A stretch of 44,804 nt of DNA from Bacteriovoracaceae bacterium UBA6261 (GCA_002440825.1 DJVH01000047.1:1-44804); one strand, 5' to 3'. Counted from the stretch's first letter, positions 1-9,210 are shown. Notes: a model not told the origin generated them from the letters alone. Translations and numbers: made by a program.

Positions 1-1
1 T

Positions 2-622
2 ATGAAAATCAGAAAAGGTGAACAATTAAAATTTTTTGGAAAGCGAGGGCGTCCTTCTATCCACGATCGGGGCATCAGGCATATTGAAAGACCACGCTTC
101 ACTCGACCTCGTTCTTTTCATCTCACTATCAAAGTGAAATCAAATAAGGCAGATATTCAAAATAAGAAAATTTTGAAGGCCCTTCATCATGCAATCACGA
201 GGGCGCGGCTGAAAGACTTGAAAATTATCCATTATACTCTCGAATACAATCATATTCATTTATTGGTAGAAGCCAGCTGTAACCGTATACTTCACTCCGG
301 TATGCAAGCGTTTGGGATTTCCCTGGCCAAAGCAATCAATCGAATTAAATCAGTGAAAGGAGCAGTCTATAAGCATCGCTACCATTATCGGCAGATATCC
401 TCACCAAAGGATCTGAAGAATGTCCTTCATTATATCTTTCACAATGGAATCAAACATAAGAGAAGTAAGTCGCCGCTCGATCTTTATAATTCATTCCTGG
501 CAGAGAAAAGATTATGGGCGGAAATCAAATTAAGGCCGGAGCTGCAAAATTGGCAAAGGACTTTGTTAACGGTGCTGGATTCCGGGCAAATCTATTTTAA
601 GGCACTTGAAGTTTTTGGATAG
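2..622 (+). CDS. REP-associated tyrosine transposase-like protein (Y1_Tnp family)
   Basis: This protein belongs to the IS200/IS605-related single-strand transposase superfamily (RAYT group), domesticated enzymes that nick short palindromic repeats. The HUH motif is visible as H84-I-H86 inside YNHIHLLVE, and a plausible catalytic tyrosine is Y144 in LHYIFHNGIKH. The N-terminus is basic. Length (206 aa) fits the family. The ATG is the second base of the window, so an upstream start outside the window cannot be excluded. No terminal repeats typical of an active insertion sequence are seen, though CTGTCAAA repeats follow the stop. It is not part of the flagellar operon downstream. The family call is fairly sure; activity is unknown. 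Confidence 0.85.
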   Translation: MKIRKGEQLKFFGKRGRPSIHDRGIRHIERPRFTRPRSFHLTIKVKSNKADIQNKKILKALHHAITRARLKDLKIIHYTLEYNHIHLLVEASCNRILHSGMQAFGISLAKAINRIKSVKGAVYKHRYHYRQISSPKDLKNVLHYIFHNGIKHKRSKSPLDLYNSFLAEKRLWAEIKLRPELQNWQRTLLTVLDSGQIYFKALEVFG

Positions 623-635
623 GCATTTTTTTCCT

Positions 636-658
636 CTGTCAAAAGGCCAACTGTCAAA
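636..658. repeat. CTGTCAAA direct repeat pair after the transposase gene
   Basis: CTGTCAAA occurs at 636-643 and again at 651-658, a 15-base period. The reverse complement TTTTGACAG lies at 754-762, just before fliL. The spacing and orientation could reflect degenerate targets of the neighbouring transposase or a protein-binding site. The units are short, so chance is a real alternative. Confidence 0.3.
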
Positions 659-791
659 GCTCTGGCGATTGTCCTCAAAAAGGTGGTCCGACAGGAATTA
701 TTTGCCAGTTTTCATCACCTCCACTTGAACCAAATTGCCGTTCTATGTATAATTTTTGACAGGTACGGTTTAAATCCATGGATGGTAAGTA

Positions 792-1406
792 ATGGCCGAA
801 GAAAAGCACGAGAAGGACGAATCAGCAGGAGCAGCTCCTTCCGGTAAAAATCCTCTATTAGTAGTTCTAGTTCTGGTGAACACAATTGCAGTTGGTGCAA
901 TTGGATTTTTTCAATTTCAAAATCATAAAAAATTAAATTCAGTTACTACTGCTGCAGACGTTATGAAACAAGATCTTGAAAGCGGTGGAGAGCATGCTGC
1001 TGCAGAAGGCGGCGGTCACGGCGAAAAGAAAGCTGAAGGTGGACACGGCGGCGGTCACGGTGAAAAAGGAAAAGAAGGTGAAGTTGAAGGTGTAAAAGCT
1101 GACGGACTTCTTTATCCATTAGAACCATTCACAGCAAACCTTGCACCAGGCGATGGTCCAAGAAGATTTATTCGTATTTCACTTGTGCTTAAATTCAATA
1201 AAGAAGCTAAGAAAGAAGAAGTGGATGCAAGAAAACCACAGATCAGCGACACAATTATAAGTATGCTGAATGCAAAAAAGCCTGAAGAACTTTTAAAGAA
1301 AGAAGGCAAAGACTACTTAAAAGAAGAATTGAAATCATCAATCAACAGTTTTCTGGTTGATGGTCAGGTTGTAGATATTTATTATGTTGGTTTCCAGATC
1401 AACTAA
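792..1406 (+). CDS. fliL: flagellar basal body-associated protein FliL
   Basis: FliL is an inner-membrane protein that surrounds the stator and supports motor torque. Residues 1-20 are charged and cytoplasmic, residues 21-41 form one membrane helix, and the periplasmic C-terminal domain (about 105-204) carries the FliL pattern (YPLEPFTANL, RFIRISLVLKF). Between them lies a Gly/His/Glu-rich linker (residues 65-100) unusual for the family. Position directly before fliM is classical. The start ATG overlaps the stop of a four-codon reading frame (778-792), and no strong Shine-Dalgarno sequence precedes it. The identification is secure; the linker's role is unknown. Confidence 0.93.
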   Translation: MAEEKHEKDESAGAAPSGKNPLLVVLVLVNTIAVGAIGFFQFQNHKKLNSVTTAADVMKQDLESGGEHAAAEGGGHGEKKAEGGHGGGHGEKGKEGEVEGVKADGLLYPLEPFTANLAPGDGPRRFIRISLVLKFNKEAKKEEVDARKPQISDTIISMLNAKKPEELLKKEGKDYLKEELKSSINSFLVDGQVVDIYYVGFQIN

Positions 1407-1482
1407 TTGTTAGAAAGAAAAGAGACGTCGACAGTAGGTTTAAACGTTTCATTAGCTTTATGAATCCCAGGAGGGGAAGATT

Positions 1483-2511
1483 ATGGCGCAGGTTTTAAGT
1501 CAAGACGAAGTAGATGCACTTTTAAACGCAGTTAACGACGGCGGTGGTGACTCGTTTTCTGGTGGTGATTCAGACGGTGGTGCCGGCGGCGGCGACGATG
1601 CTGATGAAAATATTCAGACGTACGACCTCACTAACCAGGACCGCGTTATTCGCGGTAGAATGCCCATCCTCGAGATTATCTATGAAAGATTCATCAGAAG
1701 CTTTCGTGTGTCGCTTTCGAACTCTCTTCGAAAAATTTCGACCATATCAATTATTTCGACCGACCTTTTAAAGTTTGGTGAATTCGTCAACACACTTCCG
1801 ATTCCATCGTGCATGTGTATTATGCGTTTCAATGAACTAAGAGGCCCTGCGCTTCTCGTTTTCGAATCGAAACTTGCTTATGCCATCATCGATTCTTATT
1901 TCGGCGGAACTGACAGACCTTTCACAAAGATTGAAGGAAAAGAATTCACGATGATCGAACTTTCGTTCATGAGAAAGATCATGGACATGGCGATCAACGA
2001 TCTTGAAGAAGCGTGGGCGCCAGTTCACCGTATTGATGCTCAATATTTAAGAACGGAAATCAACCCGCAGTTCGTAGGGGTTGTTCCTCCGTCAGACGTT
2101 ATTATCGCGACAACTCTTGAAGTTGAATTTGAATCGGCTTCAGGAACAATCATGATTGTTGTTCCATACTCAACAATCGAACCAATTAAGCAAAAACTTT
2201 CATCAAGCTTCCAGACCGACAACGAAATGGCGGACTCGATCTGGACACAGGCGATGAACGAACACATCAAGAATACAAAAGCGACAGTGGTCGTGAGACT
2301 TGGTGAGGCTGAAATGACTTTAGGCGATCTTCTAACGCTTGAGCCGGGAGATATTATCCCGCTTAACCAGGATGCTTCGGGGGAAGTGACAGTCGCTGTT
2401 GAAGGTGTCGAGAAAATGAAGTGCTTAATGGGCACCTATAAAGGCAATCGCGCCGTTCAGATTACAAAGGTCAATACGCCGATTACTTACGACGAAACTG
2501 AAGAAGAATAA
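1483..2511 (+). CDS. fliM: flagellar motor switch protein FliM
   Basis: FliM is the middle C-ring component; it binds CheY-P and, with FliG and FliN, sets rotation direction. The N-terminal CheY-binding peptide is clear (LSQDEVDALL, residues 5-14). A Gly/Asp-rich linker follows (about 19-45), then the CheC-like middle domain and a C-terminal SpoA domain (about 255-330, with GDLLTLEPGDIIPL). The length of 342 aa is normal. A strong AGGAGGGG ribosome binding site precedes the ATG. It lies between fliL and fliN in the same operon. Confidence 0.97.
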   Translation: MAQVLSQDEVDALLNAVNDGGGDSFSGGDSDGGAGGGDDADENIQTYDLTNQDRVIRGRMPILEIIYERFIRSFRVSLSNSLRKISTISIISTDLLKFGEFVNTLPIPSCMCIMRFNELRGPALLVFESKLAYAIIDSYFGGTDRPFTKIEGKEFTMIELSFMRKIMDMAINDLEEAWAPVHRIDAQYLRTEINPQFVGVVPPSDVIIATTLEVEFESASGTIMIVVPYSTIEPIKQKLSSSFQTDNEMADSIWTQAMNEHIKNTKATVVVRLGEAEMTLGDLLTLEPGDIIPLNQDASGEVTVAVEGVEKMKCLMGTYKGNRAVQITKVNTPITYDETEEE

Positions 2512-2552
2512 TTAAATAATTAAATAAATTTTTGGAATATAGGGGAGAAGGA

Positions 2553-2885
2553 ATGAATAAAGTGAATGTAGAAAGAATGGCGGATGAAGTAAAAGCGGGA
2601 GATGACTCCCTCAATAAACTTAAAGTCCAGAACCTGGATTTCATTCTGGATATTCCATTGAAAGTTTCAGTTGAATTGGGAAGAACTCAGATCATCGTGA
2701 AAGATTTACTACAACTCGGTCAAGGTTCGGTTCTTGAACTTGATAAGCTTGCCGGTGAGCCGCTTGAGATTCTTGTGAATGGCAAGCTGGTTGCAAAAGG
2801 TGAAGTTGTTGTTGTTAACGAAAAATTCGGGATTCGTTTAACAGATATTATTTCTCCAATCGAAAGAATCGAGACTTTGAAGTAA
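2553..2885 (+). CDS. fliN: flagellar motor switch protein FliN
   Basis: FliN is a small C-ring protein that forms the base of the switch complex and docks export cargo through FliH. It is 110 aa with a single SpoA domain (about residues 30-108; LGRTQIIVKDLLQLGQGSVLEL and GIRLTDIISP are typical). The ATG at 2553 was chosen because AGGGGAGAAGG sits just upstream; an in-frame TTG at 2532 lies before that site and would add seven residues. It sits 41 bases after fliM and 13 before fliO. Confidence 0.96.
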   Translation: MNKVNVERMADEVKAGDDSLNKLKVQNLDFILDIPLKVSVELGRTQIIVKDLLQLGQGSVLELDKLAGEPLEILVNGKLVAKGEVVVVNEKFGIRLTDIISPIERIETLK

Positions 2886-2898
2886 AAGGAGTTGCACT

Positions 2899-4143
2899 GT
2901 GAAAAAATTAGCCATTGTTCTTTTTGCGGTTTCATCATTTGCAGCACTTGCAGAAGATGTGAATGTCAAAGCTCTTGAATTAAAAAATGCCGGAGCTGAA
3001 AATCGTCTTTCGATTAAATTGGCGGGTAATCTGAATGATAACCCTCAAATATCTGTGAAAGATAAAACTTTATCGATCACAATCCCTAGTGCTCATGTAG
3101 CAGGAAAAATCCAAAGAACAGTGAGTGGAGCAGTTCTTGTTGCTTCACAAATAGACAGAGACACAGTTGCTGTTAAGGCCAGCCTGCCTTATTCCCTTAC
3201 AGGAAAAGAATCTCTGGTTAACATTACGCTAAAAGACGGCTCAATCGACGTGAGTTTTCCGAAAGGCGTGGTTGCTCCTGCCGCTACAGCATCAAAAGCG
3301 GGAAGATCTCCAGCGATCGTTGCTAATGAAAAGGCCGTAGAGGCCAACAACGCTGAAGCTGAGAAACTTGATGAAAATTATTTATCGTCATTGGTAAAAG
3401 AAAACGAAAAATTAGCAGCTGAAAAACACCCTGAACAGACAGCTAAAACGAATAATGAGGCCCACGCTGATACCGCTGTTAAAAATGACAGAGTCAATTT
3501 GACCCAAGCTGGTGTTGAAAAGAACGAAGCTAAGTCTGCATTTACAAAAGAAGAGCCGGCTAAGTCTAATTTTTCACTTTCGGGATACATTGGTAAGTTC
3601 GTTGCATTCCTAAGTTTGATGGTTCTTGGCTTTTATGGAGTTCTGACTCTGTTCAAGAAAGGAGTTATTAAAAAAGGCAGCCTTGGTTTCTTAAACAGCA
3701 CGAAGATGGTTGAAGTGATCAGTACAACACACGTTGCTCCAAAGAGAACATTGATGATGGTGAAAGCTCACAAACAAGTTTTTCTGGTTTCAAACACTGA
3801 ACAGGGAATGACTTTGATTTCTGAAATTCAAGATGTGACAGGATTGATTAAAACAGGAGAAGAGGAGCTTACAGGTTCCAACTTTGATACAAACCTGTAT
3901 ACAGCTAACAAAAAACCAAAAGAATTTAAATTAAAAGAAGATACAATCGCCAACGATTATTCATTGGACGATATGCTGGCAGAAGCTGATGTAGCGGCCC
4001 CTGCTCCAGTGATGGATCGATCAATGAATAGTTCAATGACGACTAATGCGGCGAAGTCTATTGAAAAAGCACCGGTTAAAGATCAGGTCAGATTTTCAGA
4101 CCAGATCAAAACGAAAATTAAAAACATGAAACAAATTCAATAA
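2899..4143 (+). CDS. fliO: FliO-like flagellar export protein with AMIN-like periplasmic domain
   Basis: FliO helps assemble the FliP pore of the flagellar export gate. This copy is 414 aa, several times longer than the compact enterobacterial protein. A signal peptide (residues 1-18, cut near LAEDV) leads to a beta-rich domain (about 20-125) resembling AMIN. A charged Ala/Glu/Lys linker follows, then one membrane helix (about 230-250) and the cytoplasmic FliO core (about 262-315, KMVEVISTTHVAPKRTLMMV). A roughly 100-residue tail ends basic. It starts with GTG after an AAAGGAG site. Position between fliN and fliP supports the name; the AMIN call is by pattern only. Confidence 0.85.
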   Translation: MKKLAIVLFAVSSFAALAEDVNVKALELKNAGAENRLSIKLAGNLNDNPQISVKDKTLSITIPSAHVAGKIQRTVSGAVLVASQIDRDTVAVKASLPYSLTGKESLVNITLKDGSIDVSFPKGVVAPAATASKAGRSPAIVANEKAVEANNAEAEKLDENYLSSLVKENEKLAAEKHPEQTAKTNNEAHADTAVKNDRVNLTQAGVEKNEAKSAFTKEEPAKSNFSLSGYIGKFVAFLSLMVLGFYGVLTLFKKGVIKKGSLGFLNSTKMVEVISTTHVAPKRTLMMVKAHKQVFLVSNTEQGMTLISEIQDVTGLIKTGEEELTGSNFDTNLYTANKKPKEFKLKEDTIANDYSLDDMLAEADVAAPAPVMDRSMNSSMTTNAAKSIEKAPVKDQVRFSDQIKTKIKNMKQIQ

Positions 4144-4155
4144 GGATCGGTGAGC

Positions 4156-4926
4156 ATGGAAGCTCGGCTTATGAAATGGACAAAGTATTTTGCAGCGCTG
4201 GCACTTTTAATATTGCCAGCTTTAGCGTTTCCACAGGCAACAAATCCAAATGCAGTGAATCTGCCGGGGATGTCGATTAATTTCGGTCAGGGTGTAAACC
4301 TGGTCGATTCAATTGAAGTGCTTTTACTTTTTACAATCATCACTCTCGCTCCGTCGATTTTGATTCTTTGTACAAGCTTTACAAGAATTCTGATTGTTCT
4401 TTCTTTTATGAGACAGGCGATCGGAACTCAGAACATGCCGTCTAACCAGGTTCTGGTTGGTTTTTCTCTCTTCCTTACGATGTTTGTTATGCAACCGACT
4501 GGGGAAAGAATTTACAGCAAAGCAATTCAGCCTTACATGCAAAAACAAATTACGACGACTGCAGCTATTGATGAAATCACTCTCGGCCTTCGCGGGTTTA
4601 TGCAGAAGCAGGTTAGAAAAGCAGATATCGGATTGTTTTATGATGTCACAGGGAAAACTGCACCGAATACAATTGATGATGTTCCGATTCACTACTTGAT
4701 TCCGGCATTCATCATTTCTGAACTCAAGACTTCGTTCCAGATCGGATTTTTGCTTTATATTCCATTCCTGATCCTGGATATGGTTGTAGCCTCTGTACTC
4801 ATGGCGATGGGGATGATGATGTTACCACCGGTTGTTGTATCGTTGCCGTTTAAGCTTCTCCTTTTTGTTTTGGTAGACGGATGGCAGTTGGTAACGGGCT
4901 CTATTTTAAGATCGTTTAACCCATAG
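4156..4926 (+). CDS. fliP: flagellar export gate protein FliP
   Basis: FliP forms the pentameric core of the type III export pore in the inner membrane. It has a cleavable N-terminal signal (LALLILPALAFPQA), then helices with the family signatures TSFTRILIVLSFMRQAIGTQ and FIISELKTSFQIGF, and a C-terminal MMMLPPVVVSLPFKLLLFV segment. The length of about 256 aa is typical. The ATG at 4156 has AAGGA nine bases upstream; an in-frame GTG at 4150 is only three bases from that site and less likely. It is 12 bases after fliO. Confidence 0.97.
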   Translation: MEARLMKWTKYFAALALLILPALAFPQATNPNAVNLPGMSINFGQGVNLVDSIEVLLLFTIITLAPSILILCTSFTRILIVLSFMRQAIGTQNMPSNQVLVGFSLFLTMFVMQPTGERIYSKAIQPYMQKQITTTAAIDEITLGLRGFMQKQVRKADIGLFYDVTGKTAPNTIDDVPIHYLIPAFIISELKTSFQIGFLLYIPFLILDMVVASVLMAMGMMMLPPVVVSLPFKLLLFVLVDGWQLVTGSILRSFNP

Positions 4927-4933
4927 GTGGCTT

Positions 4934-5209
4934 ATGCAATTTGATTCTTATGCAGATATTACTCATCAAGCAATTAAAGTGGCCCTTATGGTTTCGGCTC
5001 CAATGCTGATTGGTGCTTTGGTCATGGGGATTCTGGTTTCATTATTCCAGGCCGTCACTCAAATCAACGAGCAAACGCTTTCATTCATCCCGAAAATTCT
5101 GGTGATTGTTGCTGCTCTTATTTTCTTTGCGCCGTGGATGTCTGATACGCTGACAACTTTTACGAAAGATTTGATTTTAAATATTCCTAAGATCGTAATG
5201 GAGCGATAG
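4934..5209 (+). CDS. fliQ: flagellar export gate protein FliQ
   Basis: FliQ is a two-helix subunit of the FliPQR export gate. It is 91 aa with helices at about 14-38 and 52-74 and the family signature LMVSAPMLIGALVMGILVSLFQAVTQINEQTL. The length is normal. It starts seven bases after fliP with a TAGGTGG site in the gap, and fliR follows six bases after its stop, so the three gate subunits are co-translated as is usual. Confidence 0.97.
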   Translation: MQFDSYADITHQAIKVALMVSAPMLIGALVMGILVSLFQAVTQINEQTLSFIPKILVIVAALIFFAPWMSDTLTTFTKDLILNIPKIVMER

Positions 5210-5215
5210 TTTAAA

Positions 5216-5995
5216 ATGCTTAATCTTCAAATAACAGATTTGACTCCGCTTGTAGCTTTCTGGTTGGCGTTTTCGCGCTGGCTGGCAGTTATTTTTCAAA
5301 TGCCGTTGTTTGATAACGTTTCTATTCCAGTCACTGTGAAAGTTCTTGCGACTCTGGTTATCACTTATGCTTTTTTCCCGATGATTCAGAATCAACTTTA
5401 TCTGGATATTCAGCATGTGGGCGCACAGAGCTTCTGGTATCTCACTATCTTCAACGTTCTGATTGGTCTTATTATTGGTTTCTTTGTGAAGTCGATCATG
5501 AGCATTTTTATTTCAGCTGGTGCTTTGATTACTCAGCAAATTGGATTCAATGCTCTTCACTATTTCGATCCGAATGCCGGTGGACAAGTTGGTCCATTTG
5601 AAAAATTGATCGAATGGACAGTACTCATGATGATTTTGACATCAGGAGCTTTGATTCCAATGTTTAAAGGCGTCGTCAATTCTTTTTCAAGTGTTCACGT
5701 TTACAACCTTGGAAAGATGGCGCACTCGCCGGAATTTTTCATGACAATGTTTAAAGCATTCTTCATCTCTGCGCTCATGCTTTCAACGCCGATGATTTTC
5801 ATCAACGTTGTTATCAATGCGGTGATGGGAATTGTTTCGCGTGCAGTTCCACAGATGAATGTTATCGCTGTAAGCTTTGCCGTGAATATTGGTTTAGGAT
5901 TATTGGTATTCGTTACTGGAAGTGACGAATTTTTTCAAACTTGTTTCAGAATCTATACGGAGAAACTTGGGGCCTGGTTCCAGTTTCTTTCATAG
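5216..5995 (+). CDS. fliR: flagellar export gate protein FliR
   Basis: FliR closes the FliP5Q4R1 export channel and contacts FlhB. It is 259 aa with about six hydrophobic segments. Typical patterns are FWLAFSRWLAVIFQMPLF near the start, the GALITQQIGFNALHYFDP loop, and the PQMNVIAVSFAVNIGLGL segment near residue 220. No strong ribosome binding site precedes the ATG, so coupling to fliQ (six bases upstream) is likely. flhB follows after 25 bases. Confidence 0.97.
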   Translation: MLNLQITDLTPLVAFWLAFSRWLAVIFQMPLFDNVSIPVTVKVLATLVITYAFFPMIQNQLYLDIQHVGAQSFWYLTIFNVLIGLIIGFFVKSIMSIFISAGALITQQIGFNALHYFDPNAGGQVGPFEKLIEWTVLMMILTSGALIPMFKGVVNSFSSVHVYNLGKMAHSPEFFMTMFKAFFISALMLSTPMIFINVVINAVMGIVSRAVPQMNVIAVSFAVNIGLGLLVFVTGSDEFFQTCFRIYTEKLGAWFQFLS

Positions 5996-6020
5996 AGTTC
6001 TGATTTAGGAGAAGGCTAGA

Positions 6021-7100
6021 ATGGCCGACGAACAAGACGACGGGGAAAAGACCGAAGAGCCGTCCCAGCACAGGATTGATGAGTTCAGGAAGAAAGGGGA
6101 TGTGGCCTCTTCGCGCGAACTTACATCTGTACTGGTGTTGGCTGCTTGTCTGATGACTCTTTCGCTCTCACTTGTTTATATCTATGAAGAACTCACAAAA
6201 TATGTGGAGTGGCTTTACACGCTCGATATCGCCTCTGCTTATACAGAAAAATCACTGAATACAATCACGACGAGAACTTTCATGGTGGCCCTGAAGTGTG
6301 GCGCTCCGGTGATGATGACTGCTCTTTGTGTAGGGGTTCTTGTTCAGGTGGCGCAAATTGGTTTTCTCTATTCACCCGATATCCTTGAATTGAATTTTGA
6401 CCGAGTAAATCCAATCAACGGTGTGAAGAAACTATTTTCAATGCAATCACTTTTCGAAACGGTGAAAGGTCTCATTAAATTTGTTGTCGTTCTGGCCGTG
6501 GTTTATGTGTATCTAAAAGATGATATTGCAAAATACAACGGCTTCATGCACCTCGAGCTATTTCAGTCGTTTGTTTACGGAAAAGAATTGCTGATGAAAC
6601 TTTCTTTCGCGATTTTGATGGCGTTGGGGGTTGTCGCAATGCTGGATTTTGCTTACCAGAAATTTACGTATCAAAAGAAATTGAAACAAACGAAGCAACA
6701 GGTAAAGCAAGAACACAAAGAGCAGGATGGTAACCCTGAGATCAAGCAAAGAATTCGTCAGATCCAGAGAGAGATGTCGAGAAAGCGCATGATTAAAGAT
6801 GTCCAGACTGCTGATGTTATTGTCACAAATCCGACGCATATTTCGATCGTTTTAAAATATGATTCTGAAAAAATGGTTTCACCGATGGTTATCGGTAAAG
6901 GCCAGGATCACATGGCCATGAGAATCAGAGAGATCGCGAAACAGCACGACATTCCGATTGTTGAAAATGTTCTTCTGGCAAGAACACTCTACAAAACAGT
7001 AAAGACAGGACAACCTGTTCCGCGCAATTTGTATAAAGCGGTCGCTGAGGTTCTGGCGTTTGTTTATAAACTTAAAAAGAAGAAAAAAGCTCTGTCGTAA
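6021..7100 (+). CDS. flhB: flagellar export apparatus protein FlhB
   Basis: FlhB is the substrate-specificity switch of flagellar export. The cytoplasmic N-terminus is typical (EKTEEPSQHRIDEFRKKGDV), followed by four membrane helices and a basic cytoplasmic linker (about 215-262). The autocleavage motif N270-P271-T272-H273 is intact, so self-cleavage between N and P is expected. Length of 359 aa is normal. An AGGAGAAGG site precedes the ATG. Confidence 0.97.
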   Translation: MADEQDDGEKTEEPSQHRIDEFRKKGDVASSRELTSVLVLAACLMTLSLSLVYIYEELTKYVEWLYTLDIASAYTEKSLNTITTRTFMVALKCGAPVMMTALCVGVLVQVAQIGFLYSPDILELNFDRVNPINGVKKLFSMQSLFETVKGLIKFVVVLAVVYVYLKDDIAKYNGFMHLELFQSFVYGKELLMKLSFAILMALGVVAMLDFAYQKFTYQKKLKQTKQQVKQEHKEQDGNPEIKQRIRQIQREMSRKRMIKDVQTADVIVTNPTHISIVLKYDSEKMVSPMVIGKGQDHMAMRIREIAKQHDIPIVENVLLARTLYKTVKTGQPVPRNLYKAVAEVLAFVYKLKKKKKALS

Positions 7101-7128
7101 AAAGACATAAAGAGAGTGGGTGATTGAT

Positions 7129-9207
7129 ATGGATGAAATGTTAAAGAAAATGAAAATCTTCAGTCAGGGACCGGACGTTCTGGCCGCTGCAGGTATTCTG
7201 ATGATTCTCGTTGTAATGATCGTGCCTGTTCCGCCGATTATTCTCGACTTGCTTCTCGCCTTATCGCTGGCCATGTCAGTTATCATCATGCTTGTTTCTC
7301 TTTATACAAAGAAACCATTAGATTTCTCTACTTTTCCTTCTGTCCTTTTGATTTCAACATTATTCCGTCTTGCTTTGAACGTAGCTTCAACAAGAAATAT
7401 TCTTATTCATGGAGCTGCTGACGGAACAGGCGCTGCCGGTGAAATCATTAAGTCATTCGGTGAGTTCGTTGTTCAGGGGAACTTTGTTGTCGGTATCGTT
7501 ATCTTCATCATCCTCGTCATCATCAACTTTATGGTTGTTACAAAGGGTGCGGGACGCGTAGCTGAAGTTGCAGCAAGATTTACGTTGGATGCGATGCCTG
7601 GTAAGCAAATGGCGATCGACGCCGACTTGAATGCCGGTCTGATCAATGATGTTGAAGCAAAGAGAAGAAGAGCAGAAGTAGCGCAGGAAGCGGATTTTTA
7701 CGGGTCGATGGACGGTGCTTCGAAGTTCGTTCGCGGTGATGCCATCGCGGGTATTTTAATTACTGCAATCAACATTTTGGGCGGTATCATTATCGGTGTT
7801 GCTCAAAACGGAATGGATATTGGAAAAGCCGCAGAGACGTTTACACTTCTCACTGTTGGTGATGGTCTCGTCACCCAAATTCCAGCTCTTATTATTTCAA
7901 CTGCTGCCGGTATCCTCGTTACAAGAAACACTAACGAAGACAACATCGGAACTCAGGTTCAAAAACAATTTAAAGTTCATCCAAAAGCCATTTACATTGC
8001 AGCGGCCGTACTGGTTGTTTTCGGATTGATTCCAGGACTTCCTAAACTGCCCTTTTTTGCGATGGGAGCCGCGCTTGGATATCTTGCTCACAAAATTGAA
8101 CAAGGCAATGTTAAAGCTGACGTGGCCGAAAAAGCGAAGGCGGTGGAAGTCACGAAGAAAGCAAATCCACAGAACCTGGAAGAACTTCTCAATATGGAGC
8201 TTGTGGAACTCGAAGTTGGTTATGGTCTTGTTCATTTAGTTGATACTGAACAAAACGGTGATCTTCTTGAACGTATCACTCACATGAGAAAAATCTTTGC
8301 TCTCGATTGGGGGGTCATCATTCCTTCAGTTAAAATCAAAGATAATCTTGAATTAAAACCAGGTGGATACTCTGTAAAAATTAAAGGCATCCAGGTCGCT
8401 AAAGGTGAATTGATGTCTGATTACTTCCTGGCGATGGATCCGGGAACAGTTATTGAAAAAATGGAAGGGGTTGAGACGACTGAACCTGTCTTTGGCCTGC
8501 AAGCTGTCTGGATTTCTGAAGATCAAAAAGAAGATGCTCAATACAATGGGTATACTGTAGTGGATTGCTCGACCATTGTGGCGACTCACTTAACGGAAAT
8601 CCTGAAATCAAATCTCCATGAACTGTTTGGACGTCAGGAACTTGTTCGGGTTGTTGATAACTTTAAAGAGACAAACCCTAAATTAGTGGGCGATTTGATA
8701 CCTGACATTTTAAATCTGGGAATCATTTTAAAGGTCATGAAAAATTTACTGAGAGAGGGTGTTTCTGTTCGTGATCTACGCACAATTTTAGAGACATTAT
8801 CTGAGTATGGCCCTACAATTAAAGACACAGAAGCTTTGACGGAATTTGTTCGTCAGGCGCTGTATAGAACCATTACTGAGAAGATTAAAAGTGATCAGGG
8901 AGACATTCCGTTGTTTACTTTGGATCGTAATATTGAAGAGTCCATTGCTCAAAATATTATCCAAACAGACCAAGGACAACAGTTATCACTTGATCCTAAA
9001 GTCACTCAAATCATCCTGGCTTCTCTCAATGAAAAAATTGAAGAAGCAACAAATATGGGTGAGAAAATGGTTGTATTGTGCTCACCAGTTATCCGCTCGC
9101 ACTTCAAGCGGTTGACTGAGAAATTTATCCCCAACCTTGTGGTAGTAAGCCACAATGAACTTTCGCCAGATGCGAACATTAGATCACTAGGAACGGTGAG
9201 GTTGTAA
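7129..9207 (+). CDS. flhA: flagellar export protein FlhA
   Basis: FlhA forms the nonameric export ring that docks chaperone-substrate complexes and couples export to the proton gradient. About eight membrane helices occupy residues 15-325, with the FHIPEP signature around residue 154 (DAMPGKQMAIDADLNAGLI). The cytoplasmic domain (about 355-692) is full length. The ATG at 7129 follows AGAGAGTGG; an in-frame GTG at 7120 overlaps that site and is unlikely. flhF begins three bases after its stop. Confidence 0.97.
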   Translation: MDEMLKKMKIFSQGPDVLAAAGILMILVVMIVPVPPIILDLLLALSLAMSVIIMLVSLYTKKPLDFSTFPSVLLISTLFRLALNVASTRNILIHGAADGTGAAGEIIKSFGEFVVQGNFVVGIVIFIILVIINFMVVTKGAGRVAEVAARFTLDAMPGKQMAIDADLNAGLINDVEAKRRRAEVAQEADFYGSMDGASKFVRGDAIAGILITAINILGGIIIGVAQNGMDIGKAAETFTLLTVGDGLVTQIPALIISTAAGILVTRNTNEDNIGTQVQKQFKVHPKAIYIAAAVLVVFGLIPGLPKLPFFAMGAALGYLAHKIEQGNVKADVAEKAKAVEVTKKANPQNLEELLNMELVELEVGYGLVHLVDTEQNGDLLERITHMRKIFALDWGVIIPSVKIKDNLELKPGGYSVKIKGIQVAKGELMSDYFLAMDPGTVIEKMEGVETTEPVFGLQAVWISEDQKEDAQYNGYTVVDCSTIVATHLTEILKSNLHELFGRQELVRVVDNFKETNPKLVGDLIPDILNLGIILKVMKNLLREGVSVRDLRTILETLSEYGPTIKDTEALTEFVRQALYRTITEKIKSDQGDIPLFTLDRNIEESIAQNIIQTDQGQQLSLDPKVTQIILASLNEKIEEATNMGEKMVVLCSPVIRSHFKRLTEKFIPNLVVVSHNELSPDANIRSLGTVRL

Positions 9208-9210
9208 TAA

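Noticed and set aside
754..791. TTGACA as a -35 box for fliL
   Set aside because: No acceptable -10 lies 16-18 bases downstream, and the hexamer belongs to the CTGTCAAA/TTTTGACAG repeat.
4201..4226. Sigma-54-like TGGCAC...TTGC in fliP
   Set aside because: The spacing between the two elements is wrong (8 instead of 5) and it lies within the fliP signal-peptide coding region.
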